Part shown: positions 6,294-14,145 of the stretch, one piece after another
Position numbering within the stretch: position 1 is the stretch's first letter
Layout of the letters: each line of letters opens with the position of its first letter
Source of the DNA: Acidianus hospitalis
GTDB lineage: Archaea > Thermoproteota > Thermoprotei_A > Sulfolobales > Sulfolobaceae
Assembly (NCBI GenBank): GCA_046533895.1
Contig: JAWDOK010000024.1
Coordinates: 1 to 14,195 of the forward strand
Direction: 5' to 3'
Length of the DNA: 14,195 nucleotides
The notes under the pieces: generated by a model
What the model was told of the DNA's origin: nothing
The model's database searches: none
The model's input: only the letters and a program-made list of their open reading frames with translations
Translations under genes and position numbers: made by a program

Positions 6294-7811
6294 TTACTCT
6301 GGAGGAATTTCCTTATAATTCAAGTCTATGTTTATCCCTTTCCTTAAATTATACTCTTTTGATGCTACGTATATTACTATTCCTAAGCCTATTAAACTTA
6401 GAACGTAAGCAATGCCAGGCCAGAAAGGTTGTCCATTCGATATTACTCCAAAGTAAGGATTAGTAAAAGCCTCATAGCCCATGAATATCATAAATGCCGC
6501 AGATATTATAGACGATATTAGCATTCCTATCCTCTTTTTACCTTCTAAGCTGAATTTTGCTCCTGCTAATGAAACTAGGAATAAGTAAGCTATTGCTAGA
6601 GGAGTGTAAGAATATAAGGCTTGTACACCCTCAGGACTTATTATTGGCACTGCTAAGAAAACTAAAGTAACTGCAAAGTCGAGCAAGTGAGCGTAAACTG
6701 GTGAGCTGCTCCTATTAAGCCTGGAGAATATCTCAGGAAATAGTCTATCAAATGAGAACGCAAATATATACCTTGCAAATACTATAACTCCGAAAGCCAT
6801 TACGAAGAACTCCCAACTTATTAATGAAATTCCTATAAACCACTGTAAAGCTTGGTTTCCGGCTAAGGCAATTGCAACGCTCCAGAAGTTATAAGTTGCA
6901 GTAGGGAATAGGCTGAAATTAAAACCGTAACCTCCAGCAATACAGAGTAAATAGAAAGGTACTGTGATAAGGAAGAGAGTTAATAAACTACCGAGAATTA
7001 TGTTATATTTTATTCCTCTCTCACTTTTAATTTCAGCAGAAACTGCAGGTCCAGCGTAAAGCCATATGTAAGCAAAAGAAGCAAAGTAAGGTATCATGTA
7101 AATAGTTGCAGGTAAACTGAAAGTAGGTCCGGTATAAGTTGAGGGAGTAAGATTAAAGTCCGCTAAGAATGTGGAAATTTTAGTGTGGAAATCTGAAACA
7201 TTTATTCCCACTACTATCATTGAAACTATAGTACCTAATATTGCTAAAGTACCCAAAGCAGTTACGAGAGAGAACCCCCACTTAGGCTTCAAGATATTTA
7301 TTCCTATTATTATTGCAAAAGCTATTGCTGCAAGAATATAAATTAATATTTCTTGAGTTAATGTAATAGAGGAGCAATAAGGATTAACGAATACAGTATT
7401 AGCTAAATTAAGGAGAGCTTTTTCGTGGTTTAAAGTTCCTATTACTTCAAGTACAGTATTTATTGCGGCAACAGAAAAGAAAGCCGAAAGAGCAAAGTAA
7501 GGCGGCATGTTAAAGGCTAGAGCAATTCCCATTATGGATCCAATTTTGCCGTTAAGTTTCCTACTTAGCCAAACGTAATCTCCACCAGTTCTGTGAATTT
7601 CTATTATAAAGAAAGTATATAGAAAAACTAGAGGTAAGGTGATCAAGAAGGTTATAAGTGAAGCTAACCATAAAACTGCTCCCTTAACTATATAAGGAGA
7701 TATACCAGTGAATATTGCGAGCCCCGCTCCCATGTTAGCAATATTTAGCATCATAGCGTCTGTCAAGGAGGCGTTCTTAACTAATCCAGAAGAGTTTCTG
7801 ACGAATTGCAT
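6294..7811 (-). CDS. APC-superfamily amino acid/amine permease
   Basis: This is an integral membrane transporter, probably a proton-coupled importer or exchanger of amino acids or amines. Its 505 residues contain about 12 hydrophobic segments. The first helix has the small-residue-rich break of the APC fold (LNIANMGAGLAIF, about 22-34). The loop after the second helix has RTGGDYVWLSR (74-84), a very typical APC signature. The stretch WLYAGPAVSAEIKSERGIKYN (250-270, here split by the end of helix 6 and its cytoplasmic loop) matches the conserved aromatic/Gly...AEIK...R pattern. The ATG at 7811 has a TATA box at 7831-7840, about 25 nt upstream, and the gene appears monocistronic. It is divergent from the large surface-protein gene. 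The window holds a second, longer APC permease at 12313. The substrate is not deducible. Confidence 0.92.
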   Translation of the reverse strand: MQFVRNSSGLVKNASLTDAMMLNIANMGAGLAIFTGISPYIVKGAVLWLASLITFLITLPLVFLYTFFIIEIHRTGGDYVWLSRKLNGKIGSIMGIALAFNMPPYFALSAFFSVAAINTVLEVIGTLNHEKALLNLANTVFVNPYCSSITLTQEILIYILAAIAFAIIIGINILKPKWGFSLVTALGTLAILGTIVSMIVVGINVSDFHTKISTFLADFNLTPSTYTGPTFSLPATIYMIPYFASFAYIWLYAGPAVSAEIKSERGIKYNIILGSLLTLFLITVPFYLLCIAGGYGFNFSLFPTATYNFWSVAIALAGNQALQWFIGISLISWEFFVMAFGVIVFARYIFAFSFDRLFPEIFSRLNRSSSPVYAHLLDFAVTLVFLAVPIISPEGVQALYSYTPLAIAYLFLVSLAGAKFSLEGKKRIGMLISSIISAAFMIFMGYEAFTNPYFGVISNGQPFWPGIAYVLSLIGLGIVIYVASKEYNLRKGINIDLNYKEIPPE

Positions 7812-7830
7812 AAGATAAAATTTTATAGAT

Positions 7831-7840
7831 TATTTTTAAG
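7831..7840 (-). promoter_or_regulatory. TATA box of the APC permease gene at 6294-7811
   Basis: The minus strand reads CTTAAAAATA, centred about 25 nt before the ATG at 7811, giving a leaderless message. Confidence 0.5.
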
Positions 7841-7930
7841 ATTAACTATCGAAAATATGTTCGGTATAATTCTAAGGCAAAAATTTCTCTAATCGAGCTT
7901 ATGCTAATCTATGATCTTAATTTTTAAAGC

Positions 7931-7938
7931 CTTATATA
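7931..7938 (+). promoter_or_regulatory. Candidate TATA box of the surface-protein gene
   Basis: CTTATATA predicts a transcript start near 7960. A second A/T-rich box (AAAAATTTATT, about 7964-7973) would predict a start near 7993, which would exclude the TTG at 7986 and favour a GTG at 7998 or 8007 as start codon. Sequence alone does not decide between them. Confidence 0.35.
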
Positions 7939-7985
7939 CGATTTTGCGCACTTTATTGACATAAAAATTTATTACCAACGGCGTT

Positions 7986-10376
7986 TTGTATAAGACAGTG
8001 GTTATTGTGAATAAAATACTTATTATCACATTAGTGTTATTATATATAGTTTCAATAATAAGCATAATTCCTATAACTAGTGCAACGCAAGGGTCTAAGA
8101 CCACAAATATAAGCGTTGGCAGTTTTCCTACAGCAATGGCTTACGATTCTAACAACGGATATGTTTATGTTGTTGATTCAGGATCTGGCCAAGTTTCAGT
8201 AATTAGCTCATCGACTGTTATAGCTACAATATCCGTAGGCTCTGATCCTACTGCAATAGTATACGATAAACAGAATGGTTTAATTTACGTGGCTAATACC
8301 TTATCAAATTCCATAAGTATAATTAATAGAACAGAAGTAATAGCAACTGTTACCGTAGGAGGAGGAATAGGTTATTCGCCAGTTGCGTTATTATGTGTAA
8401 ACGGTTTAATTTACGTGGCTAATTTAAACTCTTATAAAGCAGGAGTAGGAATAGTAAGCGTAATTAATGGTACAAAAGTAGTTTGTAATATTCAAGTTGA
8501 GTGTCACCCAGTTTGTTTAGTTTACGATCCTAGTAATGGCTATATTTATGTTTCTGATACCGGTTTCGCTACAGTATCAGTAATCAAAGGTGAAAAGGTT
8601 ATTGCAACAATATCAGTAGGACAAGCTCCAAGGCAGATTATTTATGATCCTTATAACGATCTTGTTTACGTATTAAACCTAGAATCGAATTCAACTAGCG
8701 TAATAAATGGAACTTCAGTAATTTGCACTATTAGTGTTCCATACCCTGTAGCTATAGCTTACAGTTCTTCTTACGTTTATATAGTCAGTTTATGTAATAA
8801 TACTGTTTACATGATTAGTGGAACTAAAGTTGTCGGTGACATAACAGTAGGGCAGTCTCCAGTATTCATAACTTATGATTCCTACAATGGTTTAGTTTAC
8901 GTAGCAAACTTAGGTTCAAACTCGTTGAGCGTAATTAACTCCTCCAGAGTAATATGTCAAATACCTACAGGGAATTCTCCTAGATTTATACTTGCAACTC
9001 CTTCAGCGGTTTATGTCGCGGACTCTGGATCCAATGAGGTAACTGAAATTGGTGTTTGTAAGATAATATACTACTTAACATTTAAAGAATCGGGTTTGCC
9101 GGTTGGTAAATCTTGGACCGTATGTGTTAATGGAACTAACGAGACCTCAACATCAAATGAAATAACTTTCATATTACCTCCAGGAATGTATTTCTATAAG
9201 GTATATTCAGCATATTATATTCCTTCACCACCTCAAGGAAGCATAACTTTAAGCTCTAACGCTACAATTCAAATTTCCTTTACTCCAGTAAAGTTTAACT
9301 TGACTTTTGAAGAAACTGGATTAGTAAGCGGTACAAAATGGGCTGTCTGCGTTAATGGCACCGTTTCTACCTCAACGTCTTCTAGAATTTGCTTCTTATT
9401 ACCTTACGGATATTATGAGTATAAAGTACTTAATGTGACTGGCTATAAGGTAACGCCCATAATGGGATACATTGATTTAACTAGCAATACCACTATAAAA
9501 GTCGCGTTTTATGCAATGCTCTATAATATAACATTCAAAGAGACAGGATTACCAAAAGGAGTATCATGGACAGTTTGTATTGATAATGAAAATCATACTA
9601 CTACTGCTTGCTATATAACAATAACATTACCTATGGGAGTGTATGAATACAAAGTATTCTCTTCACATTATACGCCCAACGTTACTCAAGGTACTATAAA
9701 CTTAACAATGAACAAAGTAATTAACATAAAGTTTACTGTAATGAATTATACTCTAACAATATTTGAAAGCGGATTACCTAGCGGATATGAATGGACAGTT
9801 AATATTAACGGAAGTAACTATACAACTACGATGAATGAGATTAATATAACACTACCTTATGGAGAATACATGGTCAAAGTTTACTCTAAATATTATATGC
9901 CAATAACAGAAGAAGAATTTGTAAACTTAAGTAAGAATACAGAATTACAATTCACTTTCGTACCTGAGAACTTTACCATAACATTTGAGGAGACAGGACT
10001 ACCAAGCGGTACAACATGGACTGTATGCATAGACGGAAGGAATTACACAACTACATCCTCGTCACTAACTATAACATTACCTTATGGCACTTATGAGTAC
10101 AGAATATTTGTTACAACTAATGGTTACTCGCCTAATGTTACACAAGGAACACTGACGCTAACTCAGACAGTAAAGATTTCAATAACGTATAAGCAAATAA
10201 CTACTACTAGCACTACAACAACTTCAACCACTTCTACGACTACCCCAAGTATAACCACTACACCTCCTCCAACTACTGTTACTTCACCAACTCTTAACAC
10301 TGCGTTCGTAGTTGGTATAGCCATTGTAGTAGTTATTGTAATAGCTGCTGCAATAATCCTATTAAGAAGGAAGTAA
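7986..10376 (+). CDS. Cell-surface protein: YVTN-type beta-propeller, five tandem beta domains, Thr stalk, C-terminal membrane anchor
   Basis: This is a large exported protein, probably displayed on or through the S-layer. Coordinates keep the longest frame (TTG at 7986); GTG at 8007 gives a cleaner signal peptide (MNKILIITLVLLYIVS...) and may be the true start. Residue numbers use the long form. Signal peptide to about 33; then seven to eight propeller blades of about 40 residues (41-357), each with the pattern hydrophobic-SVG..P...YD..NG.(V/I)YV(A/V)N...SVI. Next are five tandem domains of about 75 residues (361-736), each starting (I/L)TF.E(S/T)GLP.G..W.V and containing LP.G.Y.YKV. This domain type is known to me from thermopsin-like and other archaeal surface proteins. 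Then a Thr/Ser/Pro stalk (about 738-768), a membrane helix (773-793) and a basic end, RRK. Sequons are numerous. Role unknown: adhesion, binding of polymers, or an S-layer accessory are possible. The gene is divergent from the APC permease. Confidence 0.88.
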   Translation: MYKTVVIVNKILIITLVLLYIVSIISIIPITSATQGSKTTNISVGSFPTAMAYDSNNGYVYVVDSGSGQVSVISSSTVIATISVGSDPTAIVYDKQNGLIYVANTLSNSISIINRTEVIATVTVGGGIGYSPVALLCVNGLIYVANLNSYKAGVGIVSVINGTKVVCNIQVECHPVCLVYDPSNGYIYVSDTGFATVSVIKGEKVIATISVGQAPRQIIYDPYNDLVYVLNLESNSTSVINGTSVICTISVPYPVAIAYSSSYVYIVSLCNNTVYMISGTKVVGDITVGQSPVFITYDSYNGLVYVANLGSNSLSVINSSRVICQIPTGNSPRFILATPSAVYVADSGSNEVTEIGVCKIIYYLTFKESGLPVGKSWTVCVNGTNETSTSNEITFILPPGMYFYKVYSAYYIPSPPQGSITLSSNATIQISFTPVKFNLTFEETGLVSGTKWAVCVNGTVSTSTSSRICFLLPYGYYEYKVLNVTGYKVTPIMGYIDLTSNTTIKVAFYAMLYNITFKETGLPKGVSWTVCIDNENHTTTACYITITLPMGVYEYKVFSSHYTPNVTQGTINLTMNKVINIKFTVMNYTLTIFESGLPSGYEWTVNINGSNYTTTMNEINITLPYGEYMVKVYSKYYMPITEEEFVNLSKNTELQFTFVPENFTITFEETGLPSGTTWTVCIDGRNYTTTSSSLTITLPYGTYEYRIFVTTNGYSPNVTQGTLTLTQTVKISITYKQITTTSTTTTSTTSTTTPSITTTPPPTTVTSPTLNTAFVVGIAIVVVIVIAAAIILLRRK
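9066..10193 (+). repeat. Five in-frame tandem repeats of about 225 bp encoding GLPSG-type beta domains
   Basis: Units at about 9066-9290, 9291-9515, 9516-9740, 9741-9965 and 9966-10193 each encode one 75-residue domain. The first four have equal length (225 bp) with no insertions at the boundaries, pointing to growth by unit duplication. They are diverged at DNA level. Unit 4 lacks the Cys that follows WTV in the others; units 2 and 3 carry an additional Cys. Confidence 0.8.
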
Positions 10377-10400
10377 TTTCTTATATATCTTTTTAATTGT
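10377..10400 (+). terminator. T-rich transcription end of the surface-protein gene
   Basis: A pyrimidine/T-rich stretch including T5 at 10390-10394 follows the stop codon immediately. This is the usual archaeal U-tract signal, without a hairpin. Confidence 0.4.
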
Positions 10401-10420
10401 TACATAGAAGGTAGAAAGTA

Positions 10421-10428
10421 ATAAATAT
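10421..10428 (+). promoter_or_regulatory. TATA box of the 235-residue orphan gene
   Basis: ATAAATAT is centred about 25 nt before the ATG at 10450, so the message would start at or next to the start codon. Confidence 0.5.
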
Positions 10429-10449
10429 TCACCTCATATAATTGATGAT

Positions 10450-11157
10450 ATGAAGTGTTCTACTGAAGAGATTAAGGAAATGCGTGGATTCCAATTTTTT
10501 GTTAATAATTGCGATAAGGACGATTTATATAAGAGGATAAGCGATATAAAATCCCTTTCCGATTCTTCTGGTAAAACTTATATTCTTAGATTAGCTGAAA
10601 GCAATTATTTTAGATTTGAATTACTTTTCATACCAAACACAGTGACGCTAATATCAGTAGCTACTGCTAGGGGTACTAATAATATTAACTTAAGAGATTT
10701 TGAAAGTTTAGACGATTTAATCTCGCTTTCATGTTGCGTATCAACTAATGAACAATTAAGAGAAGCATCAAAGAATTTTCTTAATGAAAGGACAAATGAG
10801 GCGGAAATAGTTGACTTATTTTCTCAAAAAGAAGAATTTGAAGTTAATACAGATTGTAGTAAAGTAAAATGGAACGAAATAAAGTTCCCCGAAACAGTTG
10901 AAGGAAAGTGGAACACAACAGAACTTGCTACAGTAGGAAAATTAAGCCTAAAGGCTCTTGCTGGGCAAATAAAGTTTCTAGCAATATCTACAGAAAGGCC
11001 TCAAAACTCAATAAAGTTTACAAACTTTGAAAGATTTTCCTCATTATGCTGCTTTTTGAATTTAGTTAAGAAAAAGCTAGACGAGTGCCCTGCAATAGTT
11101 GAGGCAATTAAACCTTTCTTAACGCAAGAGAAGAAGAGAAGAAGTAGAAAACAATAA
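10450..11157 (+). CDS. Conserved-looking hypothetical protein, internally duplicated, with two CC motifs
   Basis: I do not recognise a family. The protein has 235 residues, no signal peptide and no membrane segment, so it should be cytosolic. It ends in a very basic tail (KKRRSRKQ, 228-235) that could contact nucleic acid or membrane. It looks like two copies of one domain: residues 65-87 (VTLISVATARG...FESL) align without gaps to 174-196 (IKFLAISTERP...FERF), sharing T, R, N, I, F and E at the same places, and both stretches lead into a Cys-Cys pair (95-96 and 200-201). Other Cys are at 3, 21, 136 and 213. The start is the ATG at 10450, with a TATA box 25 nt upstream; an ATG at 10445 stops after two codons. 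It sits 25 bp before the M20 hydrolase gene with no strong promoter between them, so the two may be cotranscribed. Function is unknown; a redox or metal role for the CC pairs is only a possibility. Confidence 0.8.
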   Translation: MKCSTEEIKEMRGFQFFVNNCDKDDLYKRISDIKSLSDSSGKTYILRLAESNYFRFELLFIPNTVTLISVATARGTNNINLRDFESLDDLISLSCCVSTNEQLREASKNFLNERTNEAEIVDLFSQKEEFEVNTDCSKVKWNEIKFPETVEGKWNTTELATVGKLSLKALAGQIKFLAISTERPQNSIKFTNFERFSSLCCFLNLVKKKLDECPAIVEAIKPFLTQEKKRRSRKQ

Positions 11158-11182
11158 TTACAGGAAAGCACTTTTTATTTTC

Positions 11183-12277
11183 ATGCTAATAGAACTGACG
11201 AAGAAACTAATTTCTTTCAAGACTTATAATGACAACGAGCTTCACGAGTGCGCATTATTTATAAAGGATTATTTGGAAAACCAAGGTTTTAAGGCAGAAA
11301 TTAAGGAATACGTTAAAGGGTACCCTGTAGTAATTTCCTCAAGCGGAAAAGGAAAACCCTTAATGCTTAATGGACATTTCGACGTTGTACCGCCTGGAGA
11401 AGGTTGGTCTTCAGATCCTTTCGTTCCTAAGGTAGTAGACGATAAAATTTACGGAAGAGGGGCGACAGATATGAAGGCAGGATTAGCAGTTCTCATGGAG
11501 ACTTACGTATCAATGGCAGATAAGTTAGATTATCCTTTACTTTTTACAGCAGTCCCGGATGAGGAAACTGGGGGCAAAAGAGGAAGTAAATTCTTAGCCG
11601 AGGAGTTTTCTCCTTTCTTTGTAATAATAGGTGAGCCTACTGGTTCAGAAAGAATAAACATAGGAGAAAAGGGCTTATTGCAAATAAAAATAAAGGAAAG
11701 GGGTAAATCAGCTCATGGAAGTACTCCTTCCCTCGGTGATAATTCTATTTTGAAGTTGATAGACGATATTCTAATTTTAGAGAAAGAGATAAACGATTTT
11801 TCCGTCAGTATTCCTAGAGAATTGGAAGATGCTGTAAATAATGTCAAGGAGATTGATGAAAAAATATTTGATGATGTGAGAAAAATAACCTTTAATCCTG
11901 GAGTAATTAAAGGGGGAACTAAAGTTAACGTAGTTCCGGACTATGCTGAAGTTGAAATAGATATGAGGATACCCCCGGGAATTACAAGTAGAGAGGTCTT
12001 AGAAAAAATAAGAGTTAAAGGAGAAATTGAAATTATAAATTCATCAGAGCCCAATTACACTTCCTTGCCCTTCTTTCTAGGTCTTAAACAGTTTATTACT
12101 CCTTATGCAACAGATGGAAGGTACTTTAGGCTGAAGGGAATTCCTACCATAGTTTACGGTCCTGGTGAGCTTAATAAGTTACATTCCCCTGACGAGTATG
12201 TAAGAATAAGCGACATAAATGCGATATTTGAAAAATTAAAGGAAATTTTAAGGAATTTGGTACCGAAATTTTTATAA
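11183..12277 (+). CDS. M20-family metallohydrolase (ArgE/DapE/carboxypeptidase type)
   Basis: This is a cytosolic two-metal (usually zinc) amidohydrolase. Family members deacylate N-acyl amino acids (ArgE, aminoacylase), desuccinylate diaminopimelate (DapE) or act as peptidases. The full active site is visible: NGHFDVVP with metal His65 and catalytic Asp67, YGRGATDMKAG with bridging Asp96, DEETGG with catalytic Glu127 and metal Glu128, GEPT with Glu151, and C-terminal His334 in LHSPDE. The lid/dimerisation domain lies between about 165 and 280, with the conserved SAHGS (His178) and the segment GGTKVNVVP. Its 364 residues are normal for the family. The ATG at 11183 is chosen because LIELTKKLISFKT is a typical family start. 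Spacing of 25 bp after the orphan gene suggests cotranscription. An amino acid permease gene follows at 12313, so release of amino acids from peptides or N-acyl derivatives is plausible. The exact substrate cannot be set from motifs, so I give no symbol. Confidence 0.92.
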   Translation: MLIELTKKLISFKTYNDNELHECALFIKDYLENQGFKAEIKEYVKGYPVVISSSGKGKPLMLNGHFDVVPPGEGWSSDPFVPKVVDDKIYGRGATDMKAGLAVLMETYVSMADKLDYPLLFTAVPDEETGGKRGSKFLAEEFSPFFVIIGEPTGSERINIGEKGLLQIKIKERGKSAHGSTPSLGDNSILKLIDDILILEKEINDFSVSIPRELEDAVNNVKEIDEKIFDDVRKITFNPGVIKGGTKVNVVPDYAEVEIDMRIPPGITSREVLEKIRVKGEIEIINSSEPNYTSLPFFLGLKQFITPYATDGRYFRLKGIPTIVYGPGELNKLHSPDEYVRISDINAIFEKLKEILRNLVPKFL

Positions 12278-12284
12278 AAAATAC

Positions 12285-12291
12285 TTTAAAA
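12285..12291 (+). promoter_or_regulatory. TATA box of the second APC permease gene
   Basis: TTTAAAA is centred about 25 nt before the GTG at 12313. This distance supports GTG as the start and a leaderless, separately started transcript despite the short 35-bp gap after the M20 gene. Confidence 0.5.
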
Positions 12292-12312
12292 CTCTAGCAA
12301 GTTCTTTACATT

Positions 12313-14145
12313 GTGACCGAACTAAAAGCTTCCGATCTAGGCATAAATTCAGATAAAAAGTTAAAAAGGGAATTAAGCAAATGGCAATTACTTTTTATGT
12401 CGTTCGGAAGTATAATAGGTTCGGGCTGGTTGCTATCGCCATTGTACGCAGCAAGCGCGGTAGGAAGTTATTCATTACTTGACTGGATCATAGGTGGAAT
12501 TTTAATTCTTTTTATAGCATTACCCTATGCAGAGTTAGGCTCGTCTATACCTAAAAGCGGCTCATTAGTCAGATATCCTCACTATTCCCACGGCGGATTT
12601 GCAGGATTTATTTCTTCTTGGGTTTATCTAATTCCAGTGATCTCATCTCCAGCTATAGAAGCCTCTGCAAGTGTAGGTTATTTAAGCTCAATTTTTCCTC
12701 AGCTTGAGGTAAATGGGCAATTAAGTTATTTAGGAATTGTAGTCTCAATGCTTCTAATTATATTTTATTTCTTCCTAAATTATTTTGGAGTTAAGATTCT
12801 TGGCAAAGTAACAGAAGGGGTAGGCTGGTGGAAGTTAGCAATTCCATTAGGTACTGCAATAGTTTTAATAGTCCTCGATTTTCACTCCTCAAACTTCAAT
12901 TTTCCTATCACTTCATATCAAGGATTCACTGGATTTAATGCAATACTGTATTCAATACCAGTAACTGGGATAATATATTCTTATGGAGGATTTAGACAAG
13001 CCGTAGAATACGCAGGAGAAACAAGAAATCCTAAAAATGTACCTTTTGCTTTAATAGGAGCATTGCTGATATCTTTAGGCTTATACTTACTTCTAGAAAT
13101 AGCGTTCATAGGAGCTGTGAATTGGAATTACGCTCAAATTACTCCAGGGAATTGGACTGCATTATCTTCCTCGATATATGCTCAAGGCCCATTTTATGAA
13201 GAGATTAAATCAATTCCTGCACTAGGAATTTTATATTTAGCCCTATTAGCCTTGTCTATAATCTTGCTTTTAGATTCTGTTATATCACCAAGCGGAAGCG
13301 GTTGGATTTATGTAGGAACATCAACTAGGGTAATTTACGGAATATCCGCAGATGGATATTTTCCTTCACTCCTACTAAGGGTTAATAAGAGAGGAATACC
13401 AATATACTCTCTCGTCCTATCGGTAATTGTTGGTTCCCTTTTCCTGATACCTTTTCCTTCTTGGATAGCACTAATAGGATTCCTTTCGGCTATAGGAGTT
13501 TTCAATTACATAACTTCGGGGATAGTGTTGCAGTCGTTAAGAAAAACGGGAAAGGATATAAATAGGTTATATAAATTACCTTTAGCTAGTATTTTTGCTC
13601 CTTTAGCTACCGTATCTGCTGGGTTAATTATTTACTGGTCAGGATTTACTTACGACTTTTATCTGGTTGTTGCCGCATTATTAGGCTTACCTGTATTTTT
13701 CGCATATTATGCAAATAAATTCCTTAATCTCAAAAAGTCTCTCTCGATAACCCTGGGGATTTCAAACATAGCACTAGTTTTAATTCCCTCAATTCTATTT
13801 TATGACTATACTGAGTCCTTAAGTTCTTCAAATAATTTCTGGTTCCTTATAACTCTTTTATCTTTTACTGGTGCAGTATTACTTGACGTCATAGTTTCTA
13901 TGAAGTTTTTAGATTATGAGTCCAGAAAAGAAATACTCGCAGGATTATGGATTTTCGTTTACCTTTTAAGCCTTTACGTAATTTCCTACTTCGGTGGATT
14001 TGGCCTTTATGTGTTAATACCGTTCCCTTGGGATACGCTAGTTGCAATTCTTCTAGGTTTAGGAATACATTATCTTGCGGTAAAAAGTAGTATAAGGACA
14101 AAGGCCATTGACGAAATTATTCAAAGTAGCTCGAAGGTAGTCTGA
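12313..14145 (+). CDS. APC-superfamily amino acid permease with C-terminal membrane extension
   Basis: This is an integral membrane transporter of amino acids or amines. Start is GTG at 12313, supported by a TATA box 25 nt upstream. An N-terminal cytosolic stretch (1-24) is followed by the substrate-binding break of helix 1, GSIIGSGW (32-39), the loop after helix 2 with SGSLVRYPHY, and the helix 6 region YSYGGFRQAVEYAGETRNPK (222-241), whose aromatic-Gly and GE.(R/K)NPK pattern is typical of the family. At 610 residues it is longer than the usual 430-500: beyond the core (about 1-470) there are about 130 more residues with around four extra hydrophobic segments, ending in a soluble tail. It is not closely similar to the permease at 6294-7811, so the two probably have different substrates. 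Its position after an M20 hydrolase fits peptide or acyl-amino-acid use. The last 29 bp overlap a probable convergent gene. Confidence 0.92.
   Translation: MTELKASDLGINSDKKLKRELSKWQLLFMSFGSIIGSGWLLSPLYAASAVGSYSLLDWIIGGILILFIALPYAELGSSIPKSGSLVRYPHYSHGGFAGFISSWVYLIPVISSPAIEASASVGYLSSIFPQLEVNGQLSYLGIVVSMLLIIFYFFLNYFGVKILGKVTEGVGWWKLAIPLGTAIVLIVLDFHSSNFNFPITSYQGFTGFNAILYSIPVTGIIYSYGGFRQAVEYAGETRNPKNVPFALIGALLISLGLYLLLEIAFIGAVNWNYAQITPGNWTALSSSIYAQGPFYEEIKSIPALGILYLALLALSIILLLDSVISPSGSGWIYVGTSTRVIYGISADGYFPSLLLRVNKRGIPIYSLVLSVIVGSLFLIPFPSWIALIGFLSAIGVFNYITSGIVLQSLRKTGKDINRLYKLPLASIFAPLATVSAGLIIYWSGFTYDFYLVVAALLGLPVFFAYYANKFLNLKKSLSITLGISNIALVLIPSILFYDYTESLSSSNNFWFLITLLSFTGAVLLDVIVSMKFLDYESRKEILAGLWIFVYLLSLYVISYFGGFGLYVLIPFPWDTLVAILLGLGIHYLAVKSSIRTKAIDEIIQSSSKVV

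Noticed and set aside
6250..6318. Plus-strand 22-codon frame with an upstream TATA-like string
   Set aside because: It is very short, runs antisense into the APC permease end and has no protein-like composition. Kept only as a note in the spacer entry.
7904..8104. Minus-strand open frame of 66 codons across the divergent spacer
   Set aside because: It overlaps the signal-peptide region of the surface protein and reflects A/T-rich hydrophobic codons; no family features.
9066..10193. Repeats considered as a CRISPR-like or satellite array
   Set aside because: The units are 225 bp, in frame, diverged and translate into clear protein domains; they are coding repeats.
13898..14101. Minus-strand open frame of 67 codons inside the second APC permease
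   Set aside because: It is antisense to membrane-segment coding sequence; no start context or motif supports it.
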